Shown here in pieces: positions 1 through 7,549 of a stretch of 45,960 nucleotides of DNA (its first letter is position 1; each line of letters begins with the position of its first letter). The stretch comes from DATLBA01 sp035527275 (GTDB lineage: Bacteria; Planctomycetota; Phycisphaerae; FEN-1346). The DNA lies in assembly GCA_035527275.1 (NCBI GenBank), contig DATLBA010000099.1, forward strand, positions 1 through 45,960, given 5' to 3'. Position numbers and translations under genes: made by a program. Under the pieces are notes generated by a model, which did not search any database, had not been told where the DNA came from, and saw only the letters and a program-made list of their open reading frames with translations.

Positions 1-37
1 CCGTCGCCGTCGGGTCGCCGCTTCCACGGTGTTTCAT
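1..37 (-). CDS. Possible 5' end of a divergent leftward gene (partial)
   Basis: An ATG on the minus strand at 37 opens a frame that runs off the left edge; only 12 codons (MKHRGSGDPTAT) are visible, so nothing can be said about function. The main support is a promoter-like pair pointing at it about 50 bp upstream. It could equally be chance, and the stretch between it and rarA shows no other gene. Confidence 0.25.
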   Translation of the reverse strand, partial: MKHRGSGDPTAT

Positions 38-86
38 GTCCGGCCCCACCACTTCCCCGTTGAGGACCCCCACTTGGGCCCGACCA

Positions 87-114
87 ATTGTATCCGGCGC
101 CGGTTGTCGATCAA
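87..114 (-). promoter_or_regulatory. Candidate sigma70-type promoter, leftward
   Basis: On the minus strand TTGATC (114-109) and TACAAT (92-87) are separated by 16 bp. It faces off the left edge of the window, divergent from rarA. Recognised by consensus similarity only. Confidence 0.35.
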
Positions 115-167
115 GCGCCGTGCGGCCGACGTCGGCAAAAACCCTCATGCCCGCTCATCCCCTGCTG

Positions 168-176
168 TGCTATAAT
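168..176 (+). promoter_or_regulatory. Extended -10 promoter of rarA
   Basis: TGCTATAAT is a perfect -10 box with the TGn extension, and no clear -35 is seen. The predicted start of transcription (about 183) is only a few bases before the rarA ATG at 187, so the mRNA would be leaderless or nearly so. No Shine-Dalgarno sequence precedes that ATG, which agrees. Confidence 0.5.
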
Positions 177-186
177 ACGGTCCGCG

Positions 187-1566
187 ATGGACCTCTTCAA
201 GGAAAGCGAAGAGAAACAGATCCGCGAACACGCCCCGCTGGCCGTGCGCATGCGGCCGCGGACGCCGGAAGAGTTCGTCGGCCAGGAGCATTTCTTCGGG
301 CCCGGCAAACTCCTGCGGCGGATGCTGGAGGCCGACCGGCTCCAGAGCGCCATCTTCTATGGTCCTCCGGGGACGGGGAAGACGAGCCTGGCGGAGGTGA
401 TCGCCGGTCGCCTGAGTGCCGCCTTCGAGCACATGAATGCGGCCCTGGTGGGCGTCAAGGAGGTCCGCGAGGTGCTCGAGCGAGCGCGCTCGCGCCTCCT
501 TACGACGAAGCAGCGGACGGTCCTTTTTCTCGACGAGGTCCACCGGTTCAACCGCGCCCAGCAGGACGTGCTCCTGCCGGACGTCGAGAACGGCGTCATC
601 ATTCTCATCGGGGCGACGACGGAGAACCCGTTCTTTGCGCTCACGGCGCCGCTGGTGTCGCGGAGTCAGATCTTCCGGTTCGAGCCGCTCTCGGAGGATG
701 AAGTCAAGACCATCGTTCGCCGCGCGATGGCCGACAAGGAGCGCGGCCTCGGGCGGTATCGGCTGACGGTGACCGACGAGGCGCTCGACCACTGGGCCGT
801 CAAGAGCGACGGGGATGCCAGGCGGGCGCTGGCGGCGCTTGAAGTGGCGGTCCTCAGCCAGGTCAAGGACCCGGCGGCCCCGCCCGAAGAGGCGGGTGCC
901 ATCGAGGTGGACCTGGCCGTCGCGGAAGAGTCCATCCAGCGCAAGGCGCTTCACTACGACGGGACCGGCGACGAGCATTACGACGCGGCCAGCGCGTTCA
1001 TCAAGTCGATGCGCGGCAGCGACCCGGATGCGGCCATTTACTGGATGGCCCGGATGCTGGAGGCGGGCGAGGACCCGCGGTTTATTGCCCGGCGGATTGT
1101 GATCTGCGCAGCGGAGGACGTGGGGAACGCGGACCCGGCGGCCTTGATGATAGCGACGAGCGCGCTGGAGGCGACGGAGTTCGTGGGTCTGCCGGAGTGC
1201 CAAATCCCGCTGGCGCAAGCAGTTACGTATATCGCGTGCGCGCCGAAGTCGAACGCCGCCTACAAGGCCATCGCGAAAGCCCGCGAGGATGTGCGCGAAA
1301 ACCGGACGCAGCCTGTGCCGAAGCACCTCAGGGACGCCAGTTACCGCGGCGCCAAGCGCCTGGGCCACGGCGAAGGGTATAAGTATGCCCATGCCTATGA
1401 GGACGGCGTCGCGCCGCAGGAGTATCTCGGCGTGGACGCGACCTATTACGAGCCGACCGACCGCGGCCACGAGGCCAAAATCAAGAAACGTTTGGAAGAG
1501 TTGAAGCGCCTGCGGCAGGAAGAACCGCCCACACCCAAGAAGGGAAAAAGGAAAAAAGACAAATAG
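187..1566 (+). CDS. rarA: Replication-associated recombination protein A (RarA/MgsA AAA+ ATPase)
   Basis: 459-residue AAA+ ATPase of the RarA/MgsA/WRNIP1 family, related to clamp loaders and RuvB, which acts at stalled replication forks. Visible motifs are Walker A GPPGTGKT (about residues 59-66), Walker B FLDEVH (114-119) and the sensor-1 type GATTENPFF. The C-terminal half matches the family's tetramerisation region, and the tail is lysine-rich. An in-frame upstream start at 88 exists, but the ATG at 187 opens the conserved N-terminus and sits just after a perfect extended -10 box, so I chose 187. The gene is single and convergent with trpA, whose stop lies 9 bp downstream. Family assignment is secure; start choice is good. 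Confidence 0.95.
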   Translation: MDLFKESEEKQIREHAPLAVRMRPRTPEEFVGQEHFFGPGKLLRRMLEADRLQSAIFYGPPGTGKTSLAEVIAGRLSAAFEHMNAALVGVKEVREVLERARSRLLTTKQRTVLFLDEVHRFNRAQQDVLLPDVENGVIILIGATTENPFFALTAPLVSRSQIFRFEPLSEDEVKTIVRRAMADKERGLGRYRLTVTDEALDHWAVKSDGDARRALAALEVAVLSQVKDPAAPPEEAGAIEVDLAVAEESIQRKALHYDGTGDEHYDAASAFIKSMRGSDPDAAIYWMARMLEAGEDPRFIARRIVICAAEDVGNADPAALMIATSALEATEFVGLPECQIPLAQAVTYIACAPKSNAAYKAIAKAREDVRENRTQPVPKHLRDASYRGAKRLGHGEGYKYAHAYEDGVAPQEYLGVDATYYEPTDRGHEAKIKKRLEELKRLRQEEPPTPKKGKRKKDK

Positions 1567-1574
1567 CCAGGGGG

Positions 1575-2384
1575 CTACGTCCGGAGGGGGGCGGCAAGTT
1601 CCTCGCACAAACGGGCGACGGCCCTCGCAATTGACTCGGGCGATTCGGTTGCGTGGTCGGCGATGGTGTGGACGATGGCGCTTCCGACGATGGCGCCGTC
1701 GGCCAGTTTCGCCACGGCGGCCACGTGCTCCGGCCGCGAAATGCCGAAGCCGACGCAGACGGGCGCGGCCGAGGCCTTCCTGACTCGCCGCACGTACTCG
1801 GCCAGATGTTCGGGCAGGGCGTCGCGCTCGCCCGTAATGCCCGCGACGCTGACGCAATAGACGAAACCGGTGACGTGGGTGAGGATTCGCTTCAGGCGCT
1901 CGTCGGGCGTGGTCGGCGCGACCAGGAGTGCGTGTGAGAGGTCGCGCGCGGCCAGGAGTTCGCCGAGCGGGCCCGCCTCGTCCACCGGCAGGTCCGGCAC
2001 GATGAGCCCGTCTATGCCCGCCTCGGCCGCCCGGTTGACGAACGCCTCGACCCCCGGCCGATAGACCAGCGAGTAGGATGTCATCAGGCAAAGCGGGAGG
2101 TTGAACCCTTCGGCCCGCAGGCCGGCCACGCGGTCCAGCACGGCGCCCGGCGTCACGCCCGCCTCCAGGGCGCGGGTGTAACTGGCCTGGATGGTGGGTC
2201 CGTCGGCGATCGGGTCGGAATAAGGGAGGCCAAGTTCCACGAGGTCGGCGGCGCCTCGGGCTTCGAGTTCCTTTAAGATGGCCGCGGTGGCGTCGAGGGT
2301 CGGGTCGCCGGCACTCAGGAACGGCATGAAGGCCTTGCGGCCGGTTTCGCGGAGTCGCTTGAAGGCGGCATCGATGCGGTTCAC
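1575..2384 (-). CDS. trpA: Tryptophan synthase alpha subunit
   Basis: 269 residues. TrpA splits indole-3-glycerol phosphate into glyceraldehyde-3-phosphate and indole, which is channelled to TrpB in the cytoplasmic alpha2-beta2 complex. Present are PFLSAGDP, the catalytic glutamate in VELGLPYSDP (E50), the catalytic aspartate in PIADG (D61), and the loop YCVSVAGITG. The start is GTG at 2384, which overlaps the trpB stop as GTGA, indicating translational coupling. No other trp gene is in the window, so the remaining pathway is encoded elsewhere. Length is typical for the family. Confidence 0.97.
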   Translation of the reverse strand: MNRIDAAFKRLRETGRKAFMPFLSAGDPTLDATAAILKELEARGAADLVELGLPYSDPIADGPTIQASYTRALEAGVTPGAVLDRVAGLRAEGFNLPLCLMTSYSLVYRPGVEAFVNRAAEAGIDGLIVPDLPVDEAGPLGELLAARDLSHALLVAPTTPDERLKRILTHVTGFVYCVSVAGITGERDALPEHLAEYVRRVRKASAAPVCVGFGISRPEHVAAVAKLADGAIVGSAIVHTIADHATESPESIARAVARLCEELAAPLRT

Positions 2385-3595
2385 TCGTCGGCCCCCTGCT
2401 CCGGCTGGGAGGCGAGCAGGCGCGCGACTTCTTCGACGTCCTTGTCGCCGCGGCCGGAGAGGTTCACGATGATGATTTGGCGTTTCTTCATTTTGGCGGC
2501 CATCTTTTTGGCTTCGGCCAGGGCGTGGGCGGGCTCGAGCGCCGGGACGATGCCCTCGGTGCGCGCCAGTTCGCCGAATTGTTCCAGGGCCTCCTGGTCG
2601 GTCGCAACGGTGTAGCGGACGCGGCCGGTGTCCTTCCAGTAGGAATGTTCCGGGCCGACGCCGGGGTAATCGAGGCCGGCGCTGACGGAATGGACGGGCA
2701 GGGTCTGGCCGTCCTCATCCTGCATCACGTAGGAATAAGAGCCGTGAAGGACGCCCGGCGCCGCGTCGGCGGCCAGCGGCGCAGCGTGCCGACCCGAGGC
2801 CAGGCCGAGCCCTCCTGCCTCGACGCCGACGAGTTTCACCTCCTCGTCCTCTAGAAAAGCGGTGAAGATGCCGGCCGCGTTCGATCCCCCGCCGACGCAG
2901 GCGACGATGGCGTCGGGGAGGTGTCCTTCCTCGGTCTGGATCTGCTGGCGGGCCTCGCGTCCGATGACGGACTGAAAGTCGCGGACCATCACCGGAAACG
3001 GATGGGGCCCTGCCACGGAGCCGAAACAGTAGTGGGTGGTCTCGACGGAGGCCATCCAGTCGCGCATGGCTTCGTTGATGGCGTCCTTGAGGGTTCGCTG
3101 GCCGGCGTCGACCGGAATGACGCGGGCGCCGAGGGCCTGCATTCTGAAGACGTTGAGCCGCTGCCGCCGCATGTCCTCGGTGCCCATGTAGACGTCGCAC
3201 TGAAGGCCCATGAGGGCCGCGCCGGTGGCGGTGGCGACGCCGTGCTGTCCCGCGCCGGTTTCGGCGATGAAGCGGGTCTTGCACATGCGGACGGTCAGGA
3301 GGGCCTGGCCGACGGTGTTATTGATCTTGTGGGCGCCGGTGTGGTTGAGGTCCTCGCGCTTCAGGTAGACGCGGGCTCCGCCCCAGGCTTCCGAGAGGCG
3401 GCGAGCGAAGTAAAGCGGCGAGGGGCGGCCGACATACTGGCGCAGCAGGAAGTCGAGTTCCTTCTGGAACTCGGGGTCGGCGCGTGCTTCTTCGTAGGCG
3501 GCGGCCAGTTGTTCGAGCGCCGGCATCAGCGTCTCGGGGACGTATTGCCCCCCGTACGGGCCGAAACGCCCCTGGGCACCCGGTAAAGTTGCCAT
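2381..3595 (-). CDS. trpB: Tryptophan synthase beta subunit
   Basis: 404-residue PLP enzyme that condenses indole with serine to give tryptophan. The PLP lysine lies in HTGAHKINN (K90), the phosphate-binding loop is GGGSNA, and the N-terminal FGPYGGQYVPETLMPAL is canonical for TrpB1, the type that partners TrpA. An AAGGGG ribosome binding site lies about 5 nt before the ATG at 3595. It is first gene of a two-gene trpBA unit and overlaps trpA by four bases. A plausible promoter lies 28-55 bp upstream. I saw no leader peptide or attenuator rich in tryptophan codons. Confidence 0.97.
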   Translation of the reverse strand: MATLPGAQGRFGPYGGQYVPETLMPALEQLAAAYEEARADPEFQKELDFLLRQYVGRPSPLYFARRLSEAWGGARVYLKREDLNHTGAHKINNTVGQALLTVRMCKTRFIAETGAGQHGVATATGAALMGLQCDVYMGTEDMRRQRLNVFRMQALGARVIPVDAGQRTLKDAINEAMRDWMASVETTHYCFGSVAGPHPFPVMVRDFQSVIGREARQQIQTEEGHLPDAIVACVGGGSNAAGIFTAFLEDEEVKLVGVEAGGLGLASGRHAAPLAADAAPGVLHGSYSYVMQDEDGQTLPVHSVSAGLDYPGVGPEHSYWKDTGRVRYTVATDQEALEQFGELARTEGIVPALEPAHALAEAKKMAAKMKKRQIIIVNLSGRGDKDVEEVARLLASQPEQGADE

Positions 3596-3622
3596 GGAAA
3601 CCCCTTGCGCGATACAGCAATG

Positions 3623-3650
3623 AGTTTAGCATTCCGTCGCCGGGAATCAA
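3623..3650 (-). promoter_or_regulatory. Candidate trpBA promoter
   Basis: Minus-strand TTGATT (3650-3645), 16 bp spacer, TAAACT (3628-3623), ending 27 bp before the trpB ATG. Consensus match only. Confidence 0.4.
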
Positions 3651-3732
3651 GGGTCAAGGTGCCATGGGGAGCGGGGCCGCAGCACATCAACGCACCCGGT
3701 GGCCGTCCAATCAGGCGGGCCGGTTTAATCAC

Positions 3733-3761
3733 TTGATTTAGCACAGCCGGGCCGCTATGGT
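3733..3761 (+). promoter_or_regulatory. Candidate rplU promoter
   Basis: TTGATT (3733-3738), 17 bp spacer, TATGGT (3756-3761); predicted transcription start is near 3768, giving a leader of about 36 nt before the rplU ATG. Confidence 0.5.
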
Positions 3762-3803
3762 CTTCTCTCTTTCAACACGGCAAACAGGTGGCCGAGGAGA
3801 AGC

Positions 3804-4115
3804 ATGTACGCCATTATCGAAGACAGCGGGCAGCAGTTCCGCGTGGAAGAAGGGCAGACGCTCGAGATCGATTCCCGCGAAGCCGAGCCGGGCAGCAGCC
3901 TGACGTTCGACCGGGTGCTCCTCGTCGCGGACGAAAAGGGGGTGCAGGTCGGCCGGCCGGTGGTCAAGGGCGCGAAGGTCACGGCCGAGGTGATTGAGCC
4001 GTCGCGCGGGCCGAAACTGGAAGTCGTCCAGGTCCGCCGCCGCAAACGCTCCCGGCGACACATCGGCCACCGGCAAAGGTTTCTGACCGTGCGCGTGACA
4101 AGCATCGAGGCGTAG
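3804..4115 (+). CDS. rplU: 50S ribosomal protein L21
   Basis: 103-residue ribosomal protein L21, which binds 23S rRNA in the large subunit. It has the family N-terminus (MYAIIEDSGQQFRVEEG), the central GRPVVKGAKVTAEV strand region and the basic RRKRSRRHIGHRQ segment before a final FLTVRVTSI. GAGGAG at 3795-3800 is the ribosome binding site. The usual partner genes rpmA (L27) and obgE do not follow; a secreted TPR protein comes next, 64 bp on, behind its own -10 box. Complete and of normal length. Confidence 0.96.
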   Translation: MYAIIEDSGQQFRVEEGQTLEIDSREAEPGSSLTFDRVLLVADEKGVQVGRPVVKGAKVTAEVIEPSRGPKLEVVQVRRRKRSRRHIGHRQRFLTVRVTSIEA

Positions 4116-4141
4116 TTGGCCATCTCAAGGCCGGCGGGACG

Positions 4142-4147
4142 TATAAT
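4142..4147 (+). promoter_or_regulatory. -10 box upstream of the TPR protein gene
   Basis: A perfect TATAAT lies 32 bp before the chosen ATG at 4180. No good -35 is seen at 17 bp. Together with GAGGGG at 4169-4174 it favours the 4180 start over an in-frame GTG at 4156, which would lie at the predicted transcription start. Confidence 0.4.
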
Positions 4148-4179
4148 ATAAAGGGGTGGAGGCAACCGAGGGGCCGGCG

Positions 4180-5280
4180 ATGCACAGGTGGTGGTCACGG
4201 TGGTTCCTGGCGCTGGTTTTGTGCGTTCCCGTTGCCTGGGTCGCCTCGGCATGGGCGGAGGAAGCCGAGAGCGGGACCGCTGCGGAGAAAAAGGTCGAAG
4301 CCGAGGGGAAGGCCGGGGACCAGCCGGCGCGCAAGGAGATCAGTGACGGCGAGAAAGCCCGCTTTCAAGAGAACCTCGCGGAACTCGAGCAGAGGCTGCA
4401 GAAACTCCAAATGGAGGAGTTGAAACTCGCAGTCCGACTCCTGAAAGCCCAGGGCGCAGCCAGGAAACTTGTCGCAGAGCCGTGGAAGGTGCCGGAGCAA
4501 CTTGCCGCCGGCGACACGGCCCCGGAACTGCTCGAGTACAAGAGGATCATGCTGGCGTGCGCGGCCCAATTGCAGAAGATGGGAGGCGAGTACGCGCGGC
4601 TTTACCGGAGCGCCGAGCCGCTTGGGCGGCAGCGCGACAGGATGCCGGAGGAACTCAATGCCCGTGCCGACGCCGTGCTGGCCAGGGTTCGGACGCGTCG
4701 CCGCATCAACCTCGACAAGAGAGCCGGCTTTTATCTTCAGGCCGCCGAGCCCAAGCAGGCCCTGAGAGTTTACCGCCTAATTTACAAGGAGGCGCCGCAA
4801 GACCTCGCCAATCTCAACAACATGGTCAATGTGTATATCACCATGAGAGATTATAAGCAGGCCCTCACAGTCTACACAGATATCTACCGCCAATTACCCG
4901 AGGACGTCGAGAACCTCCAGAACATGGCGGCCATGTATGAGAAACTCGGGGATTACAAGCGGGCCCTGGAGAAGTACAAGGAGATCCTCGAACTGTACCC
5001 GCAGCACGTCGAGAGTCTCTTGAACGTGGGCAGAATGTATGCGCAACGCGGCGCGTACAAACAGGCCGTCGCCGCATACGACCAAGTCACCGAACAAGTA
5101 TCGCACGACCTCGGGTGGGTCAGAAGGATGGCCGGCCTATATGAGAGTGTGGGTGCTTGGCAAAAGGCCCTCATCCTATACGAGAAGGTTTACAGGGAAC
5201 TACCCGCTGCTGAGCAAGAAAAGGACGCGGACCTGAAAGCGGCCATCAAGCGCCTCAGGAGAAAACTCACAGGACGATAG
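4180..5280 (+). CDS. Exported tetratricopeptide-repeat protein
   Basis: 366 residues with a Sec signal peptide (basic MHRWWSR, hydrophobic run, likely cleavage after AWA near residue 27). A charged, probably coiled-coil region spans about 45-110. From about residue 185 it has at least four tandem TPR-like units, recognised by repeated alanine- and tyrosine-spaced helices such as YKQALTVYTDIYRQLP and YKRALEKYKEILELYP. Such proteins scaffold envelope complexes; no enzyme motif is visible. Its only neighbours are rplU upstream and, after a bidirectional terminator, the convergent pilus operon, so its partner is unknown. Signal peptide and TPR calls are firm; function is not. Confidence 0.8.
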   Translation: MHRWWSRWFLALVLCVPVAWVASAWAEEAESGTAAEKKVEAEGKAGDQPARKEISDGEKARFQENLAELEQRLQKLQMEELKLAVRLLKAQGAARKLVAEPWKVPEQLAAGDTAPELLEYKRIMLACAAQLQKMGGEYARLYRSAEPLGRQRDRMPEELNARADAVLARVRTRRRINLDKRAGFYLQAAEPKQALRVYRLIYKEAPQDLANLNNMVNVYITMRDYKQALTVYTDIYRQLPEDVENLQNMAAMYEKLGDYKRALEKYKEILELYPQHVESLLNVGRMYAQRGAYKQAVAAYDQVTEQVSHDLGWVRRMAGLYESVGAWQKALILYEKVYRELPAAEQEKDADLKAAIKRLRRKLTGR

Positions 5281-5283
5281 CAG

Positions 5284-5322
5284 GCGGCAACGGGACGGCC
5301 GAATAGCGGCAACGGGCCCGTT
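5284..5322. repeat. 11-bp direct repeat and 12-bp palindrome
   Basis: GCGGCAACGGG occurs at 5284-5294 and 5306-5316, 22 bp apart. The second copy runs into the perfect palindrome AACGGGCCCGTT (5311-5322). It lies between convergent genes; role unknown, possibly part of transcript 3' ends. Confidence 0.6.
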
Positions 5323-5350
5323 CCTTGCAAACCGAGGCGGCGGTTGGGTT

Positions 5351-5374
5351 CAGGGGCCGAGGATTTGGCCCCTG
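5351..5374. terminator. Bidirectional terminator hairpin between convergent genes
   Basis: CAGGGGCC (5351-5358) and GGCCCCTG (5367-5374) form a perfect 8-bp stem with an 8-nt loop, followed on the plus strand by a weakly T-rich TGTCGTTT. It sits between the ends of the rightward TPR gene and the leftward pilus/signalling operon and could serve both. Confidence 0.6.
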
Positions 5375-5437
5375 TGTCGTTTGGCACAAGAAGCCGTGAC
5401 GCCGGCACGGCGAGGACATCGGCCGCCCTTCGGTCGC

Positions 5438-7189
5438 TCACGAGCGCAATCGTTGCGGCAGCGATTCCAGGGACGGCGGCCGGCCGGGACAGTTCTGCAA
5501 CACGTCCACCACCTCTTCGAGCGATGTGATGCCCGCCTTGGCCTTGTTGACGCCGTCGGTCCAAAGCGACGGGTATCCGGCGTCGCGGGCGGCGGCACGC
5601 AGGGCGTCGGGCTCGGCGCCCGCGCGGGTCAACTCGGGCAGGTCGCCGTCGGCTGGCACGAGTTCGAACAAGCCGATGCGGCCCAGGAAACCGGTGCGGC
5701 GGCACGCGGGACATCCCCGTCCTTTCGTCAGCCCCTCTAGGGAACCAAAGGTCTCGGTCAGAGGCCGGCGCAGCAGGGCGGGCGGATCGTAGGCGACCCG
5801 GCAGTGCGGGCAAACGGTGCGAACCAGGCGCTGGGCCATCACACCACGTAGAACCGATGCCAACGCACCGGGGGGGACGGCGCCGGCCAGCGCGGCGATC
5901 GCGCTGGCGGCATCAAGCGCGCGAACGCGGGCGAACACCAGACAAGCGTCCCTGGCCGCCTCGACGGCAAGGGCAGCGACGCGCTCGTCCAAACAATCGT
6001 CCAGCGCGAGGACGTCCGGTTCCTGGAGGAGGAGGCGGGAGACAGCCGAGGCGGCGTCGGATATTCCGCACGTTGCCGGCGAGACCTGGGTGACGCCCGG
6101 GAGATGGAACCCGATATACGCCTCGAAGGTGCAGACGTTCAGGCGCACCGGGTCCAAGTCGCGCAACATGCTGTAGAGGGTGGTCGTGGTGCCGGCGGCG
6201 CGCGGCCCGGCGACAAGGACGAGTCCGCGCGGCGCGCTCATCAGTTCCCGGCAGCGGGCGAGGAGGTTGAAGTCACAGCCGAGTTGTTCGAGCGGCCGTT
6301 CGGCTTCGTCGTCACGGACGAGCCGAACGATGGTGCGCGGCCCGAAGGCAGCGTCCACCGAGGCCAGATGAAGTTGAACAGGCCGGCCCTGGATCATAAG
6401 GGGGGTGCTGCGGGACCAGCCGGCTCCCGGGTGGCCTTTAGCCGGGAACCCCATCATGTCGTTGAAAGCCGCCGCCAAGCCGGCCGCCAGGCGCGCCGGG
6501 GGGCGCATCACCACGTGAAGCACGCCGTCGATGCGGAACCGGATGCGAAGGACTTTCTGGTCGGGCTCGAGATGAATGGCGCTGGCGCGGGCGGCGACGG
6601 CCTCCTGGACGAGGAGGCCGGCAACCTTTTCGGGAGGCCAGTTCCCATAGGCGGATTCGTAGTCCTCGGCGTGTTGAAAATCGGCGGAGATGGGAGAATC
6701 GGCGGTCCGTTCCGAGGGCGCGGCGGGGGGTCCGACCTTATCCTCGGCGCAGGTTTGTTCGAGCATTTGATAGATGTTGTCCATCGTTGCCGCGACCGTT
6801 TGGACATTGACGCCCGCCACCTGGGCGGTCTCATCCACCAAAAAGGCGTTGGCCGGCTCGGCGACGGCCACCGTCAGGACGTCGCGGACGCGGAACAGCG
6901 GCAAGACGCCGTGTTTGCGGCAGAAGGTTTCCGGCACGGTGTTTCGGACCTCCGGGTCGAGCAGTCGAGGGGTCAAGCGAGCGAACGGAACGCCGCTCAT
7001 TTCCGCCACAGCCGAGAGCACCTGCTCCGGGTCGGTGAAGCCCGAGTCCACGAGGATCTCGCCGAGAAGTTTCTCCTGCTGGCCGTGACGCTGGACTTCG
7101 AGCGCCTCGGCAAGTTGTTCCTCCGTGACGATGCCGCGCGCCACCAGCAGGTCGCCGAGTCGTATGCGCTGTTTCGTTGTGGTCGCCAT
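5438..7189 (-). CDS. MshEN-domain GspE/PilB-like protein with degenerate Walker motifs
   Basis: 583 residues. The N-terminal 140 residues are an MshEN (GspE_N) module with the two tandem motifs beginning RLGDLLVARGIVTEEQL and LGEILVDSGF, the type that binds cyclic-di-GMP in MshE. The rest follows GspE/PilB: SAIHLEPDQ and RFRIDG, an ATPase core, then a zinc tetracysteine CPHC (460-463) and CPAC (493-496). The P-loop reads GPRAAGTT (328-335) instead of GPTGSGKT, so the catalytic lysine is threonine, and the Walker B region reads EPDVLALDDCLD (390-401) where VGEIRD is expected. I infer it does not hydrolyse ATP normally. The start is the ATG at 7189, 10 bp after the STAS gene; an upstream in-frame start would overlap that gene. 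Last gene of the operon. Confidence 0.88.
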   Translation of the reverse strand: MATTTKQRIRLGDLLVARGIVTEEQLAEALEVQRHGQQEKLLGEILVDSGFTDPEQVLSAVAEMSGVPFARLTPRLLDPEVRNTVPETFCRKHGVLPLFRVRDVLTVAVAEPANAFLVDETAQVAGVNVQTVAATMDNIYQMLEQTCAEDKVGPPAAPSERTADSPISADFQHAEDYESAYGNWPPEKVAGLLVQEAVAARASAIHLEPDQKVLRIRFRIDGVLHVVMRPPARLAAGLAAAFNDMMGFPAKGHPGAGWSRSTPLMIQGRPVQLHLASVDAAFGPRTIVRLVRDDEAERPLEQLGCDFNLLARCRELMSAPRGLVLVAGPRAAGTTTTLYSMLRDLDPVRLNVCTFEAYIGFHLPGVTQVSPATCGISDAASAVSRLLLQEPDVLALDDCLDERVAALAVEAARDACLVFARVRALDAASAIAALAGAVPPGALASVLRGVMAQRLVRTVCPHCRVAYDPPALLRRPLTETFGSLEGLTKGRGCPACRRTGFLGRIGLFELVPADGDLPELTRAGAEPDALRAAARDAGYPSLWTDGVNKAKAGITSLEEVVDVLQNCPGRPPSLESLPQRLRS

Positions 7190-7199
7190 TCGGTGCGTC

Positions 7200-7535
7200 C
7201 TAGTGAAAGTCCCGGACCGCTTTGTGGACCGTGTCAAAGATTTCAAACCTCTTGTCGAAGCGGACCATTTCGAAGATTTTTCGGCCGTTTCCCTTGAGGC
7301 CGGCTATTTTGGCGATGCCGCCGACCCCCTCGACCTGTTCCTGAAACCACAGGAGGTCCTCCAGACCCTGGCTGTCGAAGTAGGTGGCTTTGGAAAGGTC
7401 GAGGACGAACCAGCGTCCGCCGGCCCGGACCTGCTCGGAGGCGGTTCTGCGAAAGGTCTCCGCGTCGTCTTTCGCGAGGGCCGGTTCGATCGTCAGGACC
7501 GTCATGCTGCCGTATGTGTCGGCAATAGTGGTCAT
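7200..7535 (-). CDS. STAS-domain protein (anti-sigma factor antagonist-like)
   Basis: 111-residue single STAS domain related to SpoIIAA/RsbV. Such proteins bind a partner-switching kinase or anti-sigma factor and are controlled by phosphorylation of a serine; the DSQGL motif keeps that serine (S55). The start at 7535 lies 14 bp after the HD-GYP stop; an in-frame start at 7568 would overlap it. No matching serine kinase (RsbW type) or PP2C phosphatase is in the window. Sitting between an HD-GYP enzyme and an MshEN protein suggests it is a switch for the surface machine rather than for a sigma factor, but that is inference. Confidence 0.85.
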   Translation of the reverse strand: MTTIADTYGSMTVLTIEPALAKDDAETFRRTASEQVRAGGRWFVLDLSKATYFDSQGLEDLLWFQEQVEGVGGIAKIAGLKGNGRKIFEMVRFDKRFEIFDTVHKAVRDFH

Positions 7536-7549
7536 CCGGAGCCTTTCTC

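Noticed and set aside
145..2091. Long open frame (648 codons) on the minus strand opposite rarA and through trpA
   Set aside because: It is antisense to two conserved genes, rich in Arg/Gly/Pro as expected from GC-rich out-of-frame translation, and shows no domain.
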